In this document: one piece after another, positions 18,995-27,081 of the stretch
Numbering within the stretch: the stretch's first letter is position 1
Layout of the letters: each line of letters opens with the position of its first letter
Assembly (NCBI GenBank): GCA_938046585.1
Contig: CALIWR010000028.1
Location: 1 to 64,000, forward strand
From: an uncultured Propionibacteriaceae bacterium
GTDB lineage: Bacteria; Actinomycetota; Actinomycetes; Propionibacteriales; Propionibacteriaceae
Length of the DNA: 64,000 bases
Direction: 5' to 3'
Notes under the pieces: model-generated
The model's database searches: none
What the model saw: only the letters and a program-made list of their open reading frames with translations
What the model was told of the DNA's origin: nothing
Position numbers and translations under genes: made by a program

Positions 18995-19974
18995 CCGTGA
19001 CCGAACCAGACCAAGGATTCCACGACTGGGTACGGCTGCGGCTGTCTGCGGTCGAGGACCGGCTGCAGCCGGCGACCAGCGGTAACACCCCGTTCGTGAC
19101 CGAGGTGGCGCGTCACCTCACCCTGGCTGGGGGTAAGCGGTTCCGGCCGATGCTGGTGGCGCTGACCGCCGGGATCGGAGCCGACCGGGGGACCGTGGTC
19201 GACGACGACCGGGTGGAACGGGCGGCGATGGTGGTCGAGTTGACCCATGTCGCCTCGCTCTACCACGACGACGTGATGGATTCGGCTGAGTTACGCCGCG
19301 CGGCGCCCTCGGCGAACGCGGTCTGGGATAATTCGGTCGCGATCATGGTGGGGGATTTGCTCTTTGCCCGGGCTTCCAGCATCGTGGCCACTCTCGGCGT
19401 CGACTATGTCGCGGTCCAGGCCGAGACCTTCTCCCGGCTGGTGCAGGGCCAGATCGCCGAATTGTTGGGTGCCCGGGGCCGGGACCAGCTGGACCACCAC
19501 CTTGATGTGGTGGCCGACAAGACCGGCTCGCTGATCGCCACCTCCGCTCGTTTCGGCGGCATGGTCGCGGGGCTGGAGCCGCCGCTGTTGGATGCCCTGG
19601 CCCGTTTCGGTGAGGAGATCGGGATCGTCTTCCAGCTCTCGGACGATCTGATCGACATCACCAGTGAGGTCTCCGGGAAGACCCGCGGCACCGATCTGCG
19701 GGAAGGGGTGCTGACGCTAGCCACCCTGTACGTGGCCCGCGGCGACGTGCCCGCCACCGAAGAATTGCGTGATCTGGTGTCGCGGCCGTTGTCGGATCCG
19801 GAGGTGGCCCGGGCCTTGGATCTGCTGACCGATCATCCGGCCGTGGAGCGAGCGCGGGCGGAGATCACGCGCCGGGCCGAGGTGGCTCGTGGCCACCTCG
19901 CGGCGGTCCCGGACGGGGCCGCCAAACGAGGCCTGCTGGATCTGTGCGCGATGGTGGTCACGCGCAGCTCCTGA
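18991..19974 (+). CDS. Long-chain polyprenyl diphosphate synthase (class I trans-isoprenyl transferase)
   Basis: A 327-residue all-helical enzyme that condenses isopentenyl diphosphate onto allylic diphosphates. GGKRFRP (47-53) binds the diphosphate, and the two aspartate-rich motifs are DDVMD (93-97) and DDLID (218-222). Residues before the first motif are mid-sized, which suggests a long product, as in heptaprenyl to nonaprenyl synthases of menaquinone synthesis, but chain length cannot be read with certainty. The GTG start overlaps the nuoN stop by 4 bases, placing quinone-tail synthesis in the complex I operon. GTG 18997 is an alternative start. Confidence 0.9.
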   Translation: MTVTEPDQGFHDWVRLRLSAVEDRLQPATSGNTPFVTEVARHLTLAGGKRFRPMLVALTAGIGADRGTVVDDDRVERAAMVVELTHVASLYHDDVMDSAELRRAAPSANAVWDNSVAIMVGDLLFARASSIVATLGVDYVAVQAETFSRLVQGQIAELLGARGRDQLDHHLDVVADKTGSLIATSARFGGMVAGLEPPLLDALARFGEEIGIVFQLSDDLIDITSEVSGKTRGTDLREGVLTLATLYVARGDVPATEELRDLVSRPLSDPEVARALDLLTDHPAVERARAEITRRAEVARGHLAAVPDGAAKRGLLDLCAMVVTRSS

Positions 19975-20100
19975 GCCGCAGTCTGGACCTGCTGTGATGG
20001 CAGGGGATCTGGGCTCAAGCCGGCGGTGGCGTCGCAGACCTGTGATGTTGGTCGCGGGGTGGACTGGCCAGGAGCCCCCCGGCACTGCCAAGATGGCCTC

Positions 20101-20628
20101 ATGTACCAACGCCAGGCAATGCGGTACGGGGCCCTGGGGGTGCCCGTTGTGCTGGCGCTGCTCGGTCCGGTCGTGTTGTCGGTGGTCGGCCCACCGGCGA
20201 TCGTGGGCACCACCGTCACCGTGGACTCGCAGCACACCAGTTCGGAACCCACCGCGCAGCAGACCTCGCCGCCTACGCTTCCCCCCGCGCCAACGACGGT
20301 CGCTACCTCGAACCCGACTGTCCCGGCGGCCGCGCCAACTTCGGCCGCTGCTACCACTCGCAGGGCCGCAGCCACATCGAAGGCCCCGCGGCGGGCCTCG
20401 GTTACCGCCCGGGCTCCGGAACCCGCGGCCACCACATCCCTGGCTCCGCCTCCGCCGGCCCCGCCCCAGCAACCCCCGCAGACCCATGATCGTCGAGATG
20501 ACCGGGACCGACGCCGCGACCATTATCGACATCGACACCGGCACCGGGATCGGGACTGGCGCCATGACCGGCACCGCGACTGGGACGACTGGGATGACCG
20601 GGGCTGGGACGACGAGGACGATGACTGA
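20101..20628 (+). CDS. Single-pass membrane protein with Arg/Asp/His-rich tail
   Basis: A 175-residue protein I do not recognise. Residues 10-33 form one hydrophobic segment, either a signal or an anchor. Residues 40-128 are Ala/Pro/Thr-rich and look disordered. Residues 130-162 are almost only Arg, Asp and His in short alternations (RHRHRHRDRDWRHDRHRD), and the last dozen residues are acidic with Trp (WDDWDDRGWDDEDDD). The stop lies 2 bases from the start of the kinase-like gene, so the two are very likely one operon. The tail may bind metal or a polyanion, which is a guess. ATG 20119 is an alternative start. Confidence 0.6.
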   Translation: MYQRQAMRYGALGVPVVLALLGPVVLSVVGPPAIVGTTVTVDSQHTSSEPTAQQTSPPTLPPAPTTVATSNPTVPAAAPTSAAATTRRAAATSKAPRRASVTARAPEPAATTSLAPPPPAPPQQPPQTHDRRDDRDRRRDHYRHRHRHRDRDWRHDRHRDWDDWDDRGWDDEDDD

Positions 20629-20630
20629 TC

Positions 20631-22658
20631 GTGACCGGTCCTCGTGCTGCGGCAGGCGCGGCTCGGGTGCGGATCACCGCGTGGACCTCGGCCGTCGTCG
20701 CCATGGTTCTGCTCGCGGTCACGCTGCTAACGTACGCGCTGATGCTGCGCCAAGTAGGTGAGCAGGCGAACTGGACCATCGAACAACAGCTGCGGGAACT
20801 GGAGATCTTCGCCCGAGACGGTGTCGATCCGAGTACCGGGCAGCGGTTCAGTTCGATGCCTGCCCTGATCCAGGGTTTCGTCACGTCGCAGACCCCGTAC
20901 CCGGGGCAGGCGATCATCGGGATCGCCGGTCCTGACCAGACACCGGTGGTTGCCGACGCGACCCCGCAGGATCTGGGACGGCGGCTGGCGGCTGACCCGG
21001 CGCGCCTGGCCCGGCTGCGGGACATGCCCGAGGCCTCTGGGATTATCGACAGCGACCAGGGCGAGCTCCGCTGGGGACGCCAACAGGTCCAGATCCAGGC
21101 CGCAGACGGCAAACAGACCGGGCTGGTGCTGGTGGTCTGTTTCACCCAGCCTGAGCGGCGGCTGGCCCGGCAGCGGGCGCTGGTGGTGGGCCTGGTCTCG
21201 ATGCTCGGCCTGGCAGCGGTGACCGCCGCCACCTGGGTGGTGTCCGGCAGCCGGCCCACCTGGTTTGCCCGGATCGGTGTCCGGGAACGGTTCACGCGAC
21301 TGCGAGATCGGGTGCTCGCCTGGTGGCCCCGGGCCGGCGGGTCGACCTGGTCTTCTCGGATCGGCTGGCGTCGGGAGCACGCCAGACTCGCGCAACTGCA
21401 GGATCAGGTGAACGAGGCGTACGCCTCCCAGCGCCGGTTCCTGGCCGAGGTGCAGGCCTGGTTCGCCGCGCCCCGGCGCCGGATCGGGAGGGAACTCGTC
21501 ACCTTGGAGGCCGACGACCTGGGGCCTGAGCAGCGCACCCAGGCGGCACGTCGTGCCCGCGGCGAGCTTGATCTGATGGGTACCACGCTGCGTCACCTGG
21601 AGCTGCTGGTCCGGCTCGGTCAGCCCGGGTCGGTCAACCGACGCCCAGTCCAGGTCGGGGACCTGATCCGGGACCTCTTTGCTGAGATCTCGGCCGATGA
21701 CCCAGCCCGGTGGCGGCTGTTGCAGGTCGCCGAGGTGGAGGCTTGGATCGACCCGGTCTGGATTGCGGACGCGGTGCGTCAACTCGCCATCGGCGCTGAC
21801 ACCGAGACAGCCCCGCGGCGCGTTATCGGTCTGGGTCTGGCCCGCTGCTCCGACCGGGAAGGCTGGTTCGAATTGTGGGTGGTCAGTCCGGGGCATCCGG
21901 TGGCCACCCAGCAGGTACAGGCGGCGCTTGAGGATCCCGACACGGATGCCGTCGGCGCCACCCAGAACGGGATGGGGCTGGGGGTGGCCGTAGTCCGAGC
22001 GGTCGCCGACGCCCACGGCGGGCAGGCCTGGCTGCGGACCACCAAAACCGCGACTCGGGTCGGCCTGCGGCTTCCGGTCACGGTCGACTCGCCAACGGTC
22101 CCGGTCGCCGGGACCGGTCAGAACCAGCGCCTTGATCCCACCCCTGCGGCTGTGGCCCCTGACTCGTCGCCGGCCGGGCCCGATTCTCCCTCCGGCTTTG
22201 TGCCGGGCTTCGCCTCTGCTGATGGTGCAACACAGCCGGCCATGACGATCCTGACCGGATTTGAGCGGCCAACCGGGCCGGAACCGGGTATCGCCGGTTC
22301 CCCGGCCACTCCCGTACGGGTCGGTTCGCCGTGGGGCAGAACCGTACGGCCGGAGGCGGGACCGCCTGAGGCGCCGTCGTACTGGAGCCCGTTGCCCGAC
22401 GGTTTGCCGCCTGGGCCGGTGAGCCCGCAGCTGCCGATTACCCGTGTGGAACCGGCCAATGTCCGGTCTGATCCGGGTGCCGCGCAGCGCTCCCGGGGCC
22501 GAGCTGAGGCGCCCGCGCCGCAGCGGCAGAGCCTGGCGGCTTTGGCTAACCGGGCGGCGCCGCCCAGATTCGCGATTACCCCGGTGCGCGGCGAGATCGA
22601 GCCGGAGCCTACGGCTCGACCCCGGCGGGCGGCGGTGACGGTGCCCGACCGGGAGTGA
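20631..22658 (+). CDS. Degenerate histidine-kinase-like membrane protein
   Basis: A 675-residue protein with the layout of a sensor kinase: membrane helix 14-38, an extracytoplasmic domain 40-178, a second helix 182-205, and a cytoplasmic region. The dimerisation-helix start QRRFLAE (267-273) aligns with the usual QRRFLADASHELRTP, but the histidine position is Ala276 and the following residues are WFAAP. The N box (about 374-390) lacks its asparagine and the DxGxG loop is not apparent, while the lid-adjacent GMGLGVAVVRAVADAHGG (447-464) remains. Phosphotransfer is therefore unlikely; it may be a pseudokinase scaffold or ligand sensor. A proline-rich tail of about 190 residues follows. No response regulator is adjacent. 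Its end overlaps convergent nadE by 50 bases. Confidence 0.75.
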   Translation: MTGPRAAAGAARVRITAWTSAVVAMVLLAVTLLTYALMLRQVGEQANWTIEQQLRELEIFARDGVDPSTGQRFSSMPALIQGFVTSQTPYPGQAIIGIAGPDQTPVVADATPQDLGRRLAADPARLARLRDMPEASGIIDSDQGELRWGRQQVQIQAADGKQTGLVLVVCFTQPERRLARQRALVVGLVSMLGLAAVTAATWVVSGSRPTWFARIGVRERFTRLRDRVLAWWPRAGGSTWSSRIGWRREHARLAQLQDQVNEAYASQRRFLAEVQAWFAAPRRRIGRELVTLEADDLGPEQRTQAARRARGELDLMGTTLRHLELLVRLGQPGSVNRRPVQVGDLIRDLFAEISADDPARWRLLQVAEVEAWIDPVWIADAVRQLAIGADTETAPRRVIGLGLARCSDREGWFELWVVSPGHPVATQQVQAALEDPDTDAVGATQNGMGLGVAVVRAVADAHGGQAWLRTTKTATRVGLRLPVTVDSPTVPVAGTGQNQRLDPTPAAVAPDSSPAGPDSPSGFVPGFASADGATQPAMTILTGFERPTGPEPGIAGSPATPVRVGSPWGRTVRPEAGPPEAPSYWSPLPDGLPPGPVSPQLPITRVEPANVRSDPGAAQRSRGRAEAPAPQRQSLAALANRAAPPRFAITPVRGEIEPEPTARPRRAAVTVPDRE

Positions 22659-23466
22659 CCGGCAGCGCCCGCTTGTGCGCGGTGCGCCGGTACCAGCCTA
22701 GGATCGTGCTTTCCGCCTCCGCTGAGACCGGCCGACCTTCGAGGTAGTCGTCGATCTCGGTGTAGCTGACGCCCAGCGCCACCTCGTCGGGCTGCAGCGG
22801 CCGGTCGCTTTCCAGGTCGGCGGTGGGGGTTTTCTCGACGAGTCCCGGTTCGGCCCCCAGCCAGGTGGCGAGCTCACGGACCCGGCGTTTCGGCAGACCC
22901 GCCAGTGGTGTCACATCGGCCCCGCCGTCGCCGTACTTGGTGTAGAAACCGACCACCGCCTCAGCCGCCTGGTCGGTTCCGACTACCAGCATCCCGCGGG
23001 CCCCTGCTACCGCGTACTGGGCGATCATCCGCTGCCGGGCCTTCACATTTCCTTTCACGAATTCGGTGAGGCCGGTCGCGGCTGTGCCCTGGTTGGCGAC
23101 CAGCTCGTCCCAGATCGCGTCGGTGGCTGGGCCGATGTTGACCGTGATCGATTCGTCCGGTCGGATGAAATCCAATGCCCGCTGCGCGTCGACCTCATCG
23201 TGTTGCACCCGGTACGGCAGCCGCATCGCCACAAACCAGGCCGGGAGGCCCTGCTCACGGGCCCGTTCGCAGGCGAGTTGCGTCAGCCGGCCGCCGACGC
23301 TGGAGTCCACCCCGCCTGAGATCCCTAGCACGTACCCTGCGGCGCCGGTGCGGCGTAGGTAGTCGACCAAGAAACCGACCCGATGTTCGACCTCTCGTTC
23401 GGCGTTGAAGTCGCGGACCACCTCCAGCTCGTTGATGATCTGCTGCTGTTGGGCGCGGTCTGTCAT
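22609..23466 (-). CDS. nadE: Ammonia-dependent NAD+ synthetase
   Basis: A 285-residue cytoplasmic enzyme that amidates deamido-NAD+ to NAD+ using ATP and ammonia. The ATP pyrophosphatase loop GISGGVDSS spans 48-56. The blocks VVGTDQAAEAVVGFYTKYGDGGAD and GLPKRRVRELA are those of the E. coli-type single-domain NadE. There is no N-terminal glutaminase domain, unlike the long mycobacterial form, so ammonia must come from elsewhere. The last 25 residues (proline-rich) overlap the end of the convergent kinase-like gene. Confidence 0.93.
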   Translation of the reverse strand: MTDRAQQQQIINELEVVRDFNAEREVEHRVGFLVDYLRRTGAAGYVLGISGGVDSSVGGRLTQLACERAREQGLPAWFVAMRLPYRVQHDEVDAQRALDFIRPDESITVNIGPATDAIWDELVANQGTAATGLTEFVKGNVKARQRMIAQYAVAGARGMLVVGTDQAAEAVVGFYTKYGDGGADVTPLAGLPKRRVRELATWLGAEPGLVEKTPTADLESDRPLQPDEVALGVSYTEIDDYLEGRPVSAEAESTILGWYRRTAHKRALPVTPGRAPSPPPAGVEP

Positions 23467-23525
23467 GCGCCGATGGTATGCAGCCCGCCGGCGCTGCCAC
23501 AGTGCGGTACCGGGACGTCCGCCCG

Positions 23526-23531
23526 TACGGT
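23526..23531 (+). promoter_or_regulatory. -10 hexamer for leaderless tag transcript
   Basis: TACGGT (TANNNT) ends 6 bases before GTG 23538, which suits a transcript that starts at the start codon. No Shine-Dalgarno at proper distance is visible. Confidence 0.4.
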
Positions 23532-23537
23532 GGGATG

Positions 23538-24125
23538 GTGAGTGACCTGGTGATCGGGACCGACGGTCTAGCCCGGCCGCGCTGGGCGGCCGGCGACGAG
23601 CTGCTACGCACCTACTACGACACCGAATGGGGGATGCCGGTCCACGACGAGCGGGGCGTGTACGAGCGGATCTGCCTGGAGGTCTTCCAATGCGGCTTGT
23701 CGTGGGCGGTGATCCTGCGCAGACGAGCCGCCCTGCGCCGCGCCTTCGCCGGCTTCAATCCGGACCACGTGGCTGGTTTCGGCGTCGACCAGGTGGAACG
23801 GCTGCTAGCCGACCCGACGATCATCCGAAACCGAGCCAAGATCGAGGCGACCATTCACAACGCGGCCGCTACGATCCGGCTGCGCGACCACGGCGGCCTG
23901 GCTGGCCTGGTCTGGTCGTACCAGCCGACCCAGACCCCCGCCCCTAGCAGTCTCGCCGAGATTCCTACTCGTTCGCCCGAGTCTCAGGCCCTAGCGAAGC
24001 GATTGCAGCGTGAAGGTTTCCGTTTCGTCGGCCCGACCACGATGTACGCGTTGATGGAAGCGATCGGGATAGTTGATACTCACCTGCTCGGTTCGCACCG
24101 CCGCGGCAGCTCCGGGGTGTGGTGA
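23538..24125 (+). CDS. tag: DNA-3-methyladenine glycosylase I family protein
   Basis: A 195-residue base-excision repair enzyme of the Tag family, which removes 3-methyladenine from alkylated DNA. YDTEWGMPVHDER (27-39), LEVFQCGLSWAVILRRR (47-63), and RLQREGFRFVGPTTMYALMEAIG near the end are the family blocks, with the glutamate E48 in the pocket. Two features are unusual: in E. coli Tag four residues (C4, H17, H175, C179) hold a zinc ion, whereas here the N-terminal Cys is absent, H17 is a Tyr, and the last Cys is a Ser (DTHLLGS). The start GTG 23538 is preferred to ATG 23535 because of the leaderless promoter. Confidence 0.88.
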   Translation: MSDLVIGTDGLARPRWAAGDELLRTYYDTEWGMPVHDERGVYERICLEVFQCGLSWAVILRRRAALRRAFAGFNPDHVAGFGVDQVERLLADPTIIRNRAKIEATIHNAAATIRLRDHGGLAGLVWSYQPTQTPAPSSLAEIPTRSPESQALAKRLQREGFRFVGPTTMYALMEAIGIVDTHLLGSHRRGSSGVW

Positions 24126-24130
24126 CTGCT

Positions 24131-24206
24131 ATGAAAGCAACCGATGACCACGGTACGATCGGCTTGTTGGGATCACTTCGGTGTGCAGGCCTCTCAAGGA
24201 GAAACG
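24131..24206 (+). promoter_or_regulatory. Candidate promoter and ribosome site of the DUF262-HipA cassette
   Basis: ATGAAA (24131-24136) and TACGAT (24154-24159) are spaced 17 bases apart and could be a -35/-10 pair. AAGGAGA lies 7 bases before ATG 24208. The ribosome site is clear; the promoter is weak. Confidence 0.35.
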
Positions 24207-24207
24207 A

Positions 24208-25866
24208 ATGACGACTGTCCAGCGGCCAGATTCGATGGCACAACCCAGCGCCCGCACTTTTCCATTGGCTCAGCTAGTTGATCTCCTGCGGCAAGGGTCG
24301 GTCAGGGTCCCACATTTCCAGCGGGGCCTGCGGTGGAAGACCGCCGATGCGGTGTCGCTGCTCGACAGTGTGCTGCGAGGTTTCCCCATTGGCAGCCTTT
24401 TACTGTGGAGGCAACGGGCCGCTGCTGGTGAAGTTCGGCTTGGGGGTGTCGTCATTCATGCGCCGGAACAGACTGAAGCCTTGTATGTCGTTGATGGCCA
24501 GCAGAGAGTGACGACTTTCCTTAATGTTTTTGATGCGAAGTGTGGTCGCGAAGGAGATTTTGCGCTGGTCTATGATCTGAAGCAGCGACCATTCCGGGTC
24601 CGGGCGCGTAGACGGAGAGACTCGGACGAGCATGTCATTCCACTTCCAGTGCTCTTCGAGTTGAAAGAGGTTTTGCGCTGGGTGGGCGATCATCCCGAAT
24701 ACGCTGATTATGTCGATGAGATCAATGGGGCCACACAACGACTGCGTGAGTTCCATGTGCCAGCATACGTTGTTTCCTCCGAGGACGACAAGGTTCTGCG
24801 CGAGATCTATGATCGCATGAACAGTTCGGGTAAGAGGCTAAGCCGAGCTGAGGTTTTTCGAGGGCTCTTCGCTCGGAGGGAGTCTGATTCTCCGGGAACC
24901 GATCTTGCCGTCATCTCGCAGGATATCAAAGAGAGGCTTCAGTGGGGAACTATCGATCAGGATACCGTCCTGCAGGCTTTTCTGGCGCGCCGTGGGGCAG
25001 ACACCTACCGAGATATCCATCTAGAATTCGGGCGTGAGCGTAGAAAGGAAAGCGATTTCCCGAATGAAGACCAGAGCGGCGCTCAGCAGGCGACTCTCGA
25101 AGCACTGGAGTCCGCTATCCGTTTTCTTCGGGAAGAGGTGGGCGTACCGCACTTCACATTCCTGGCATATCGCTACTTATTGGTCGTTCTGACCCGATTC
25201 TTTGCGCACTTCCCGGAGCCGCAACCGCGAAACCGAGAACTCCTGATTCGGTGGTACTGGAAAGCCGCTCTCGTAGGGCCGGCGGGAAATACGACCGGGG
25301 TTGCTCGAGAGTTGATGAAGTGCGTTACCCCTGGAGCTGAAAGTACATCGGTTCAGAATCTTCGGGAGCAGGCTTCAAAGAAACCTCAGTATTTTCCAAA
25401 TATCAATAGTTTCCGAGCCAATTCGGCGGCTGGTCGTATTATGCTGTGCGCACTGTGGGCGCTGTCAGGGCAATCTCCTGATACGGGGGAACCCTTCGAC
25501 TCCTCTGATCTTGTGGAGGAGATCGGGGATCGGTCAAGTCCGGGAGCGGCCTGTCCCGAAATCTTCGCGAGGAATAGCTTGCCGCAAGGGTTGCGCAATT
25601 CCTTGGGGAATCGGGTGATCATGCCAGGCATTCCGTCAGAAGTGGTAAATCATCCCATGAGATGGGGGGAAGGAGTCCGTCAGTCTCACTGGCTTGGACC
25701 CGGAAAGGATCCAGAGAAGCTGGTCTTCGAGCGTGGGGAGGAACTGAATGCGTATATTAAGTCTTTCCTGGAATCTCGTATGCAAGAGGGTCTTGATCAT
25801 TCGGCTCCGCTGGACTCGTATGACTTCGACGATGAGGACGATATCCCTGAGAGTGAGACCTGGTGA
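24208..25866 (+). CDS. DUF262 (GmrS/ParB-like nuclease fold) protein
   Basis: A 552-residue protein. The DUF262 signatures are FQRGLRWK (37-44), VVDGQQRVTT (95-103) and YDRMNSSGKRLSRAEVF (201-217). This domain occurs in GmrSD and SspE type-IV-like restriction proteins, where the DGQQR motif belongs to a nucleotide-dependent nuclease or regulatory module. The C-terminal DUF1524 HNH nuclease is not evident; a weak echo, NSLGNRVIMPG, occurs near residue 465. Base composition is visibly lower in G+C than all neighbours, suggesting transfer. AAGGAGA precedes the ATG. Its stop overlaps the GTG of the HipA-like gene (GTGA), implying a functional pair. Substrate and role are unknown; phage defence or growth control is inference. 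Confidence 0.85.
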   Translation: MTTVQRPDSMAQPSARTFPLAQLVDLLRQGSVRVPHFQRGLRWKTADAVSLLDSVLRGFPIGSLLLWRQRAAAGEVRLGGVVIHAPEQTEALYVVDGQQRVTTFLNVFDAKCGREGDFALVYDLKQRPFRVRARRRRDSDEHVIPLPVLFELKEVLRWVGDHPEYADYVDEINGATQRLREFHVPAYVVSSEDDKVLREIYDRMNSSGKRLSRAEVFRGLFARRESDSPGTDLAVISQDIKERLQWGTIDQDTVLQAFLARRGADTYRDIHLEFGRERRKESDFPNEDQSGAQQATLEALESAIRFLREEVGVPHFTFLAYRYLLVVLTRFFAHFPEPQPRNRELLIRWYWKAALVGPAGNTTGVARELMKCVTPGAESTSVQNLREQASKKPQYFPNINSFRANSAAGRIMLCALWALSGQSPDTGEPFDSSDLVEEIGDRSSPGAACPEIFARNSLPQGLRNSLGNRVIMPGIPSEVVNHPMRWGEGVRQSHWLGPGKDPEKLVFERGEELNAYIKSFLESRMQEGLDHSAPLDSYDFDDEDDIPESETW

Positions 25867-27065
25867 TCGAGACCTTTCGGGTGTTGCTCGGAGGGCGAAC
25901 CGTGGCCCGGCTGTTTGCGCGTGGGGATTACACCTGGTTGGAATGGCAGGAGGGTTATTGGGAGGACCCGCACCGGCCGATCCTGGGGCTTCGTTTTGAA
26001 GATGATCCGCGGGCCCGGGTGGCGGCGGCATTACGGCTTCCGCCGTGGTTCTCGAATCTGCTGCCGGAAGGGCGACTACGCGAATGGGTGGCTCGGGATG
26101 CCGACGTCAATGAGCAGCGCGAACTGCGACTACTGGTCCGGCTCGGGCGGGGACTTCCCGGTGCGGTTATGGTCGAGCCCAGTGAGGACGTGGACCCGAC
26201 CTGGCAGCCGGATCGGGTCGAGGTGGCGCTGCCGCGGTCAGACGACGCCGGGCCGCTGCGGTTCAGCTTAGCCGGGGTGGCTCTCAAGTTCTCCCTGCTC
26301 CAGAAGCAGGATCGGTTGACCCTGCCGGCGGCTGATCAGGAAGGTGACTGGATCGTCAAGATGCCAGACGCCGGCTATCCCGAATTGCCGGCGAACGAAT
26401 ACGCGATGATGACCCTGGCCGGGCAGTGCGGAATCGAGGTTCCCGAAGTCCGGCTGTGGCACCGAGAAGAACTACCGCCCTTACCGAAACCGGCCTGGCC
26501 GCAGGGCCAGGAATGGGCTTATGCCGTACGACGCTTCGACCGGGACGGTCAGCGGCGCATCCATATCGAGGATTTAGCGCAGGTGCGTGGCTTCTACCCG
26601 GAGGAGAAGTACAAAGGGTCTTATACGACCGCTGCCGCGTTGATCTATCGAGACCATGACGAGGCCTCGTACCTGGAGTTCGTACGGCGTCTGTTCTTCA
26701 GCTGGGCGATCGGGAATGGTGATCTGCACCTGAAGAATCTGTCGCTGATCTACCGCGACCCTCGCCGACCGGTCCTGTCACCCGCCTACGACCTGGTGTC
26801 GACGGCGCCCTACCTCGATTCCGACGATCTGGGCCTCAAAATCGGCCGGTCACGGCGTTTCGACGACGTCACGCCCGCCTCATTCGAGATCCTGGCCGAT
26901 CGGATCGGAGCACCGGTCGACAAGACCAACCAGGCTGTGGCCGAGGTCGCCCAACGGCTGAGCAGGGCCTGGGCCGAGCCTTCCGACTGGCTGGAGCGGC
27001 TTGCCCGGCATCGGGCCTGGCTGGACCGCCGGATCCCGCAGATCTGCCACCGTTTCGCAGGCTGA
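25863..27065 (+). CDS. HipA-family serine/threonine kinase-like protein
   Basis: A 400-residue HipA-fold protein. The N-terminal subdomain is marked by WFSNLLPEGRLREW (62-75) and RGLPGAVMV (96-104). Kinase motifs are all present: SLAGVALKFSL (135-145), the ATP-binding lysine K166 in DWIVKMP, RFDRDGQRRIHIEDLAQVRG (224-243), the catalytic GNGDLHLKN (284-292, D287 and N292), and PAYDLVST (307-314, D310 as the metal aspartate). HipA proteins inactivate targets such as GltX by phosphorylation and are normally held by HipB. No HipB-like helix-turn-helix gene is present; the partner is instead the overlapping DUF262 gene. It converges with the M13 peptidase gene 16 bases away. Confidence 0.88.
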   Translation: MIETFRVLLGGRTVARLFARGDYTWLEWQEGYWEDPHRPILGLRFEDDPRARVAAALRLPPWFSNLLPEGRLREWVARDADVNEQRELRLLVRLGRGLPGAVMVEPSEDVDPTWQPDRVEVALPRSDDAGPLRFSLAGVALKFSLLQKQDRLTLPAADQEGDWIVKMPDAGYPELPANEYAMMTLAGQCGIEVPEVRLWHREELPPLPKPAWPQGQEWAYAVRRFDRDGQRRIHIEDLAQVRGFYPEEKYKGSYTTAAALIYRDHDEASYLEFVRRLFFSWAIGNGDLHLKNLSLIYRDPRRPVLSPAYDLVSTAPYLDSDDLGLKIGRSRRFDDVTPASFEILADRIGAPVDKTNQAVAEVAQRLSRAWAEPSDWLERLARHRAWLDRRIPQICHRFAG

Positions 27066-27081
27066 TCCTCAGCCGCTCCTA

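Noticed and set aside
19717..20574. Minus-strand frame opposite the Arg/Asp tail gene, rich in Gly and Arg
   Set aside because: Low-complexity mirror of a low-complexity gene. The plus frame has a membrane segment and continues into an operon. Neither is beyond doubt, but plus is better.
20727..22016. 429-codon minus-strand open frame opposite the kinase-like gene
   Set aside because: The plus strand carries membrane helices, QRRFLAE and the G box of a kinase fold; the minus frame has no motif.
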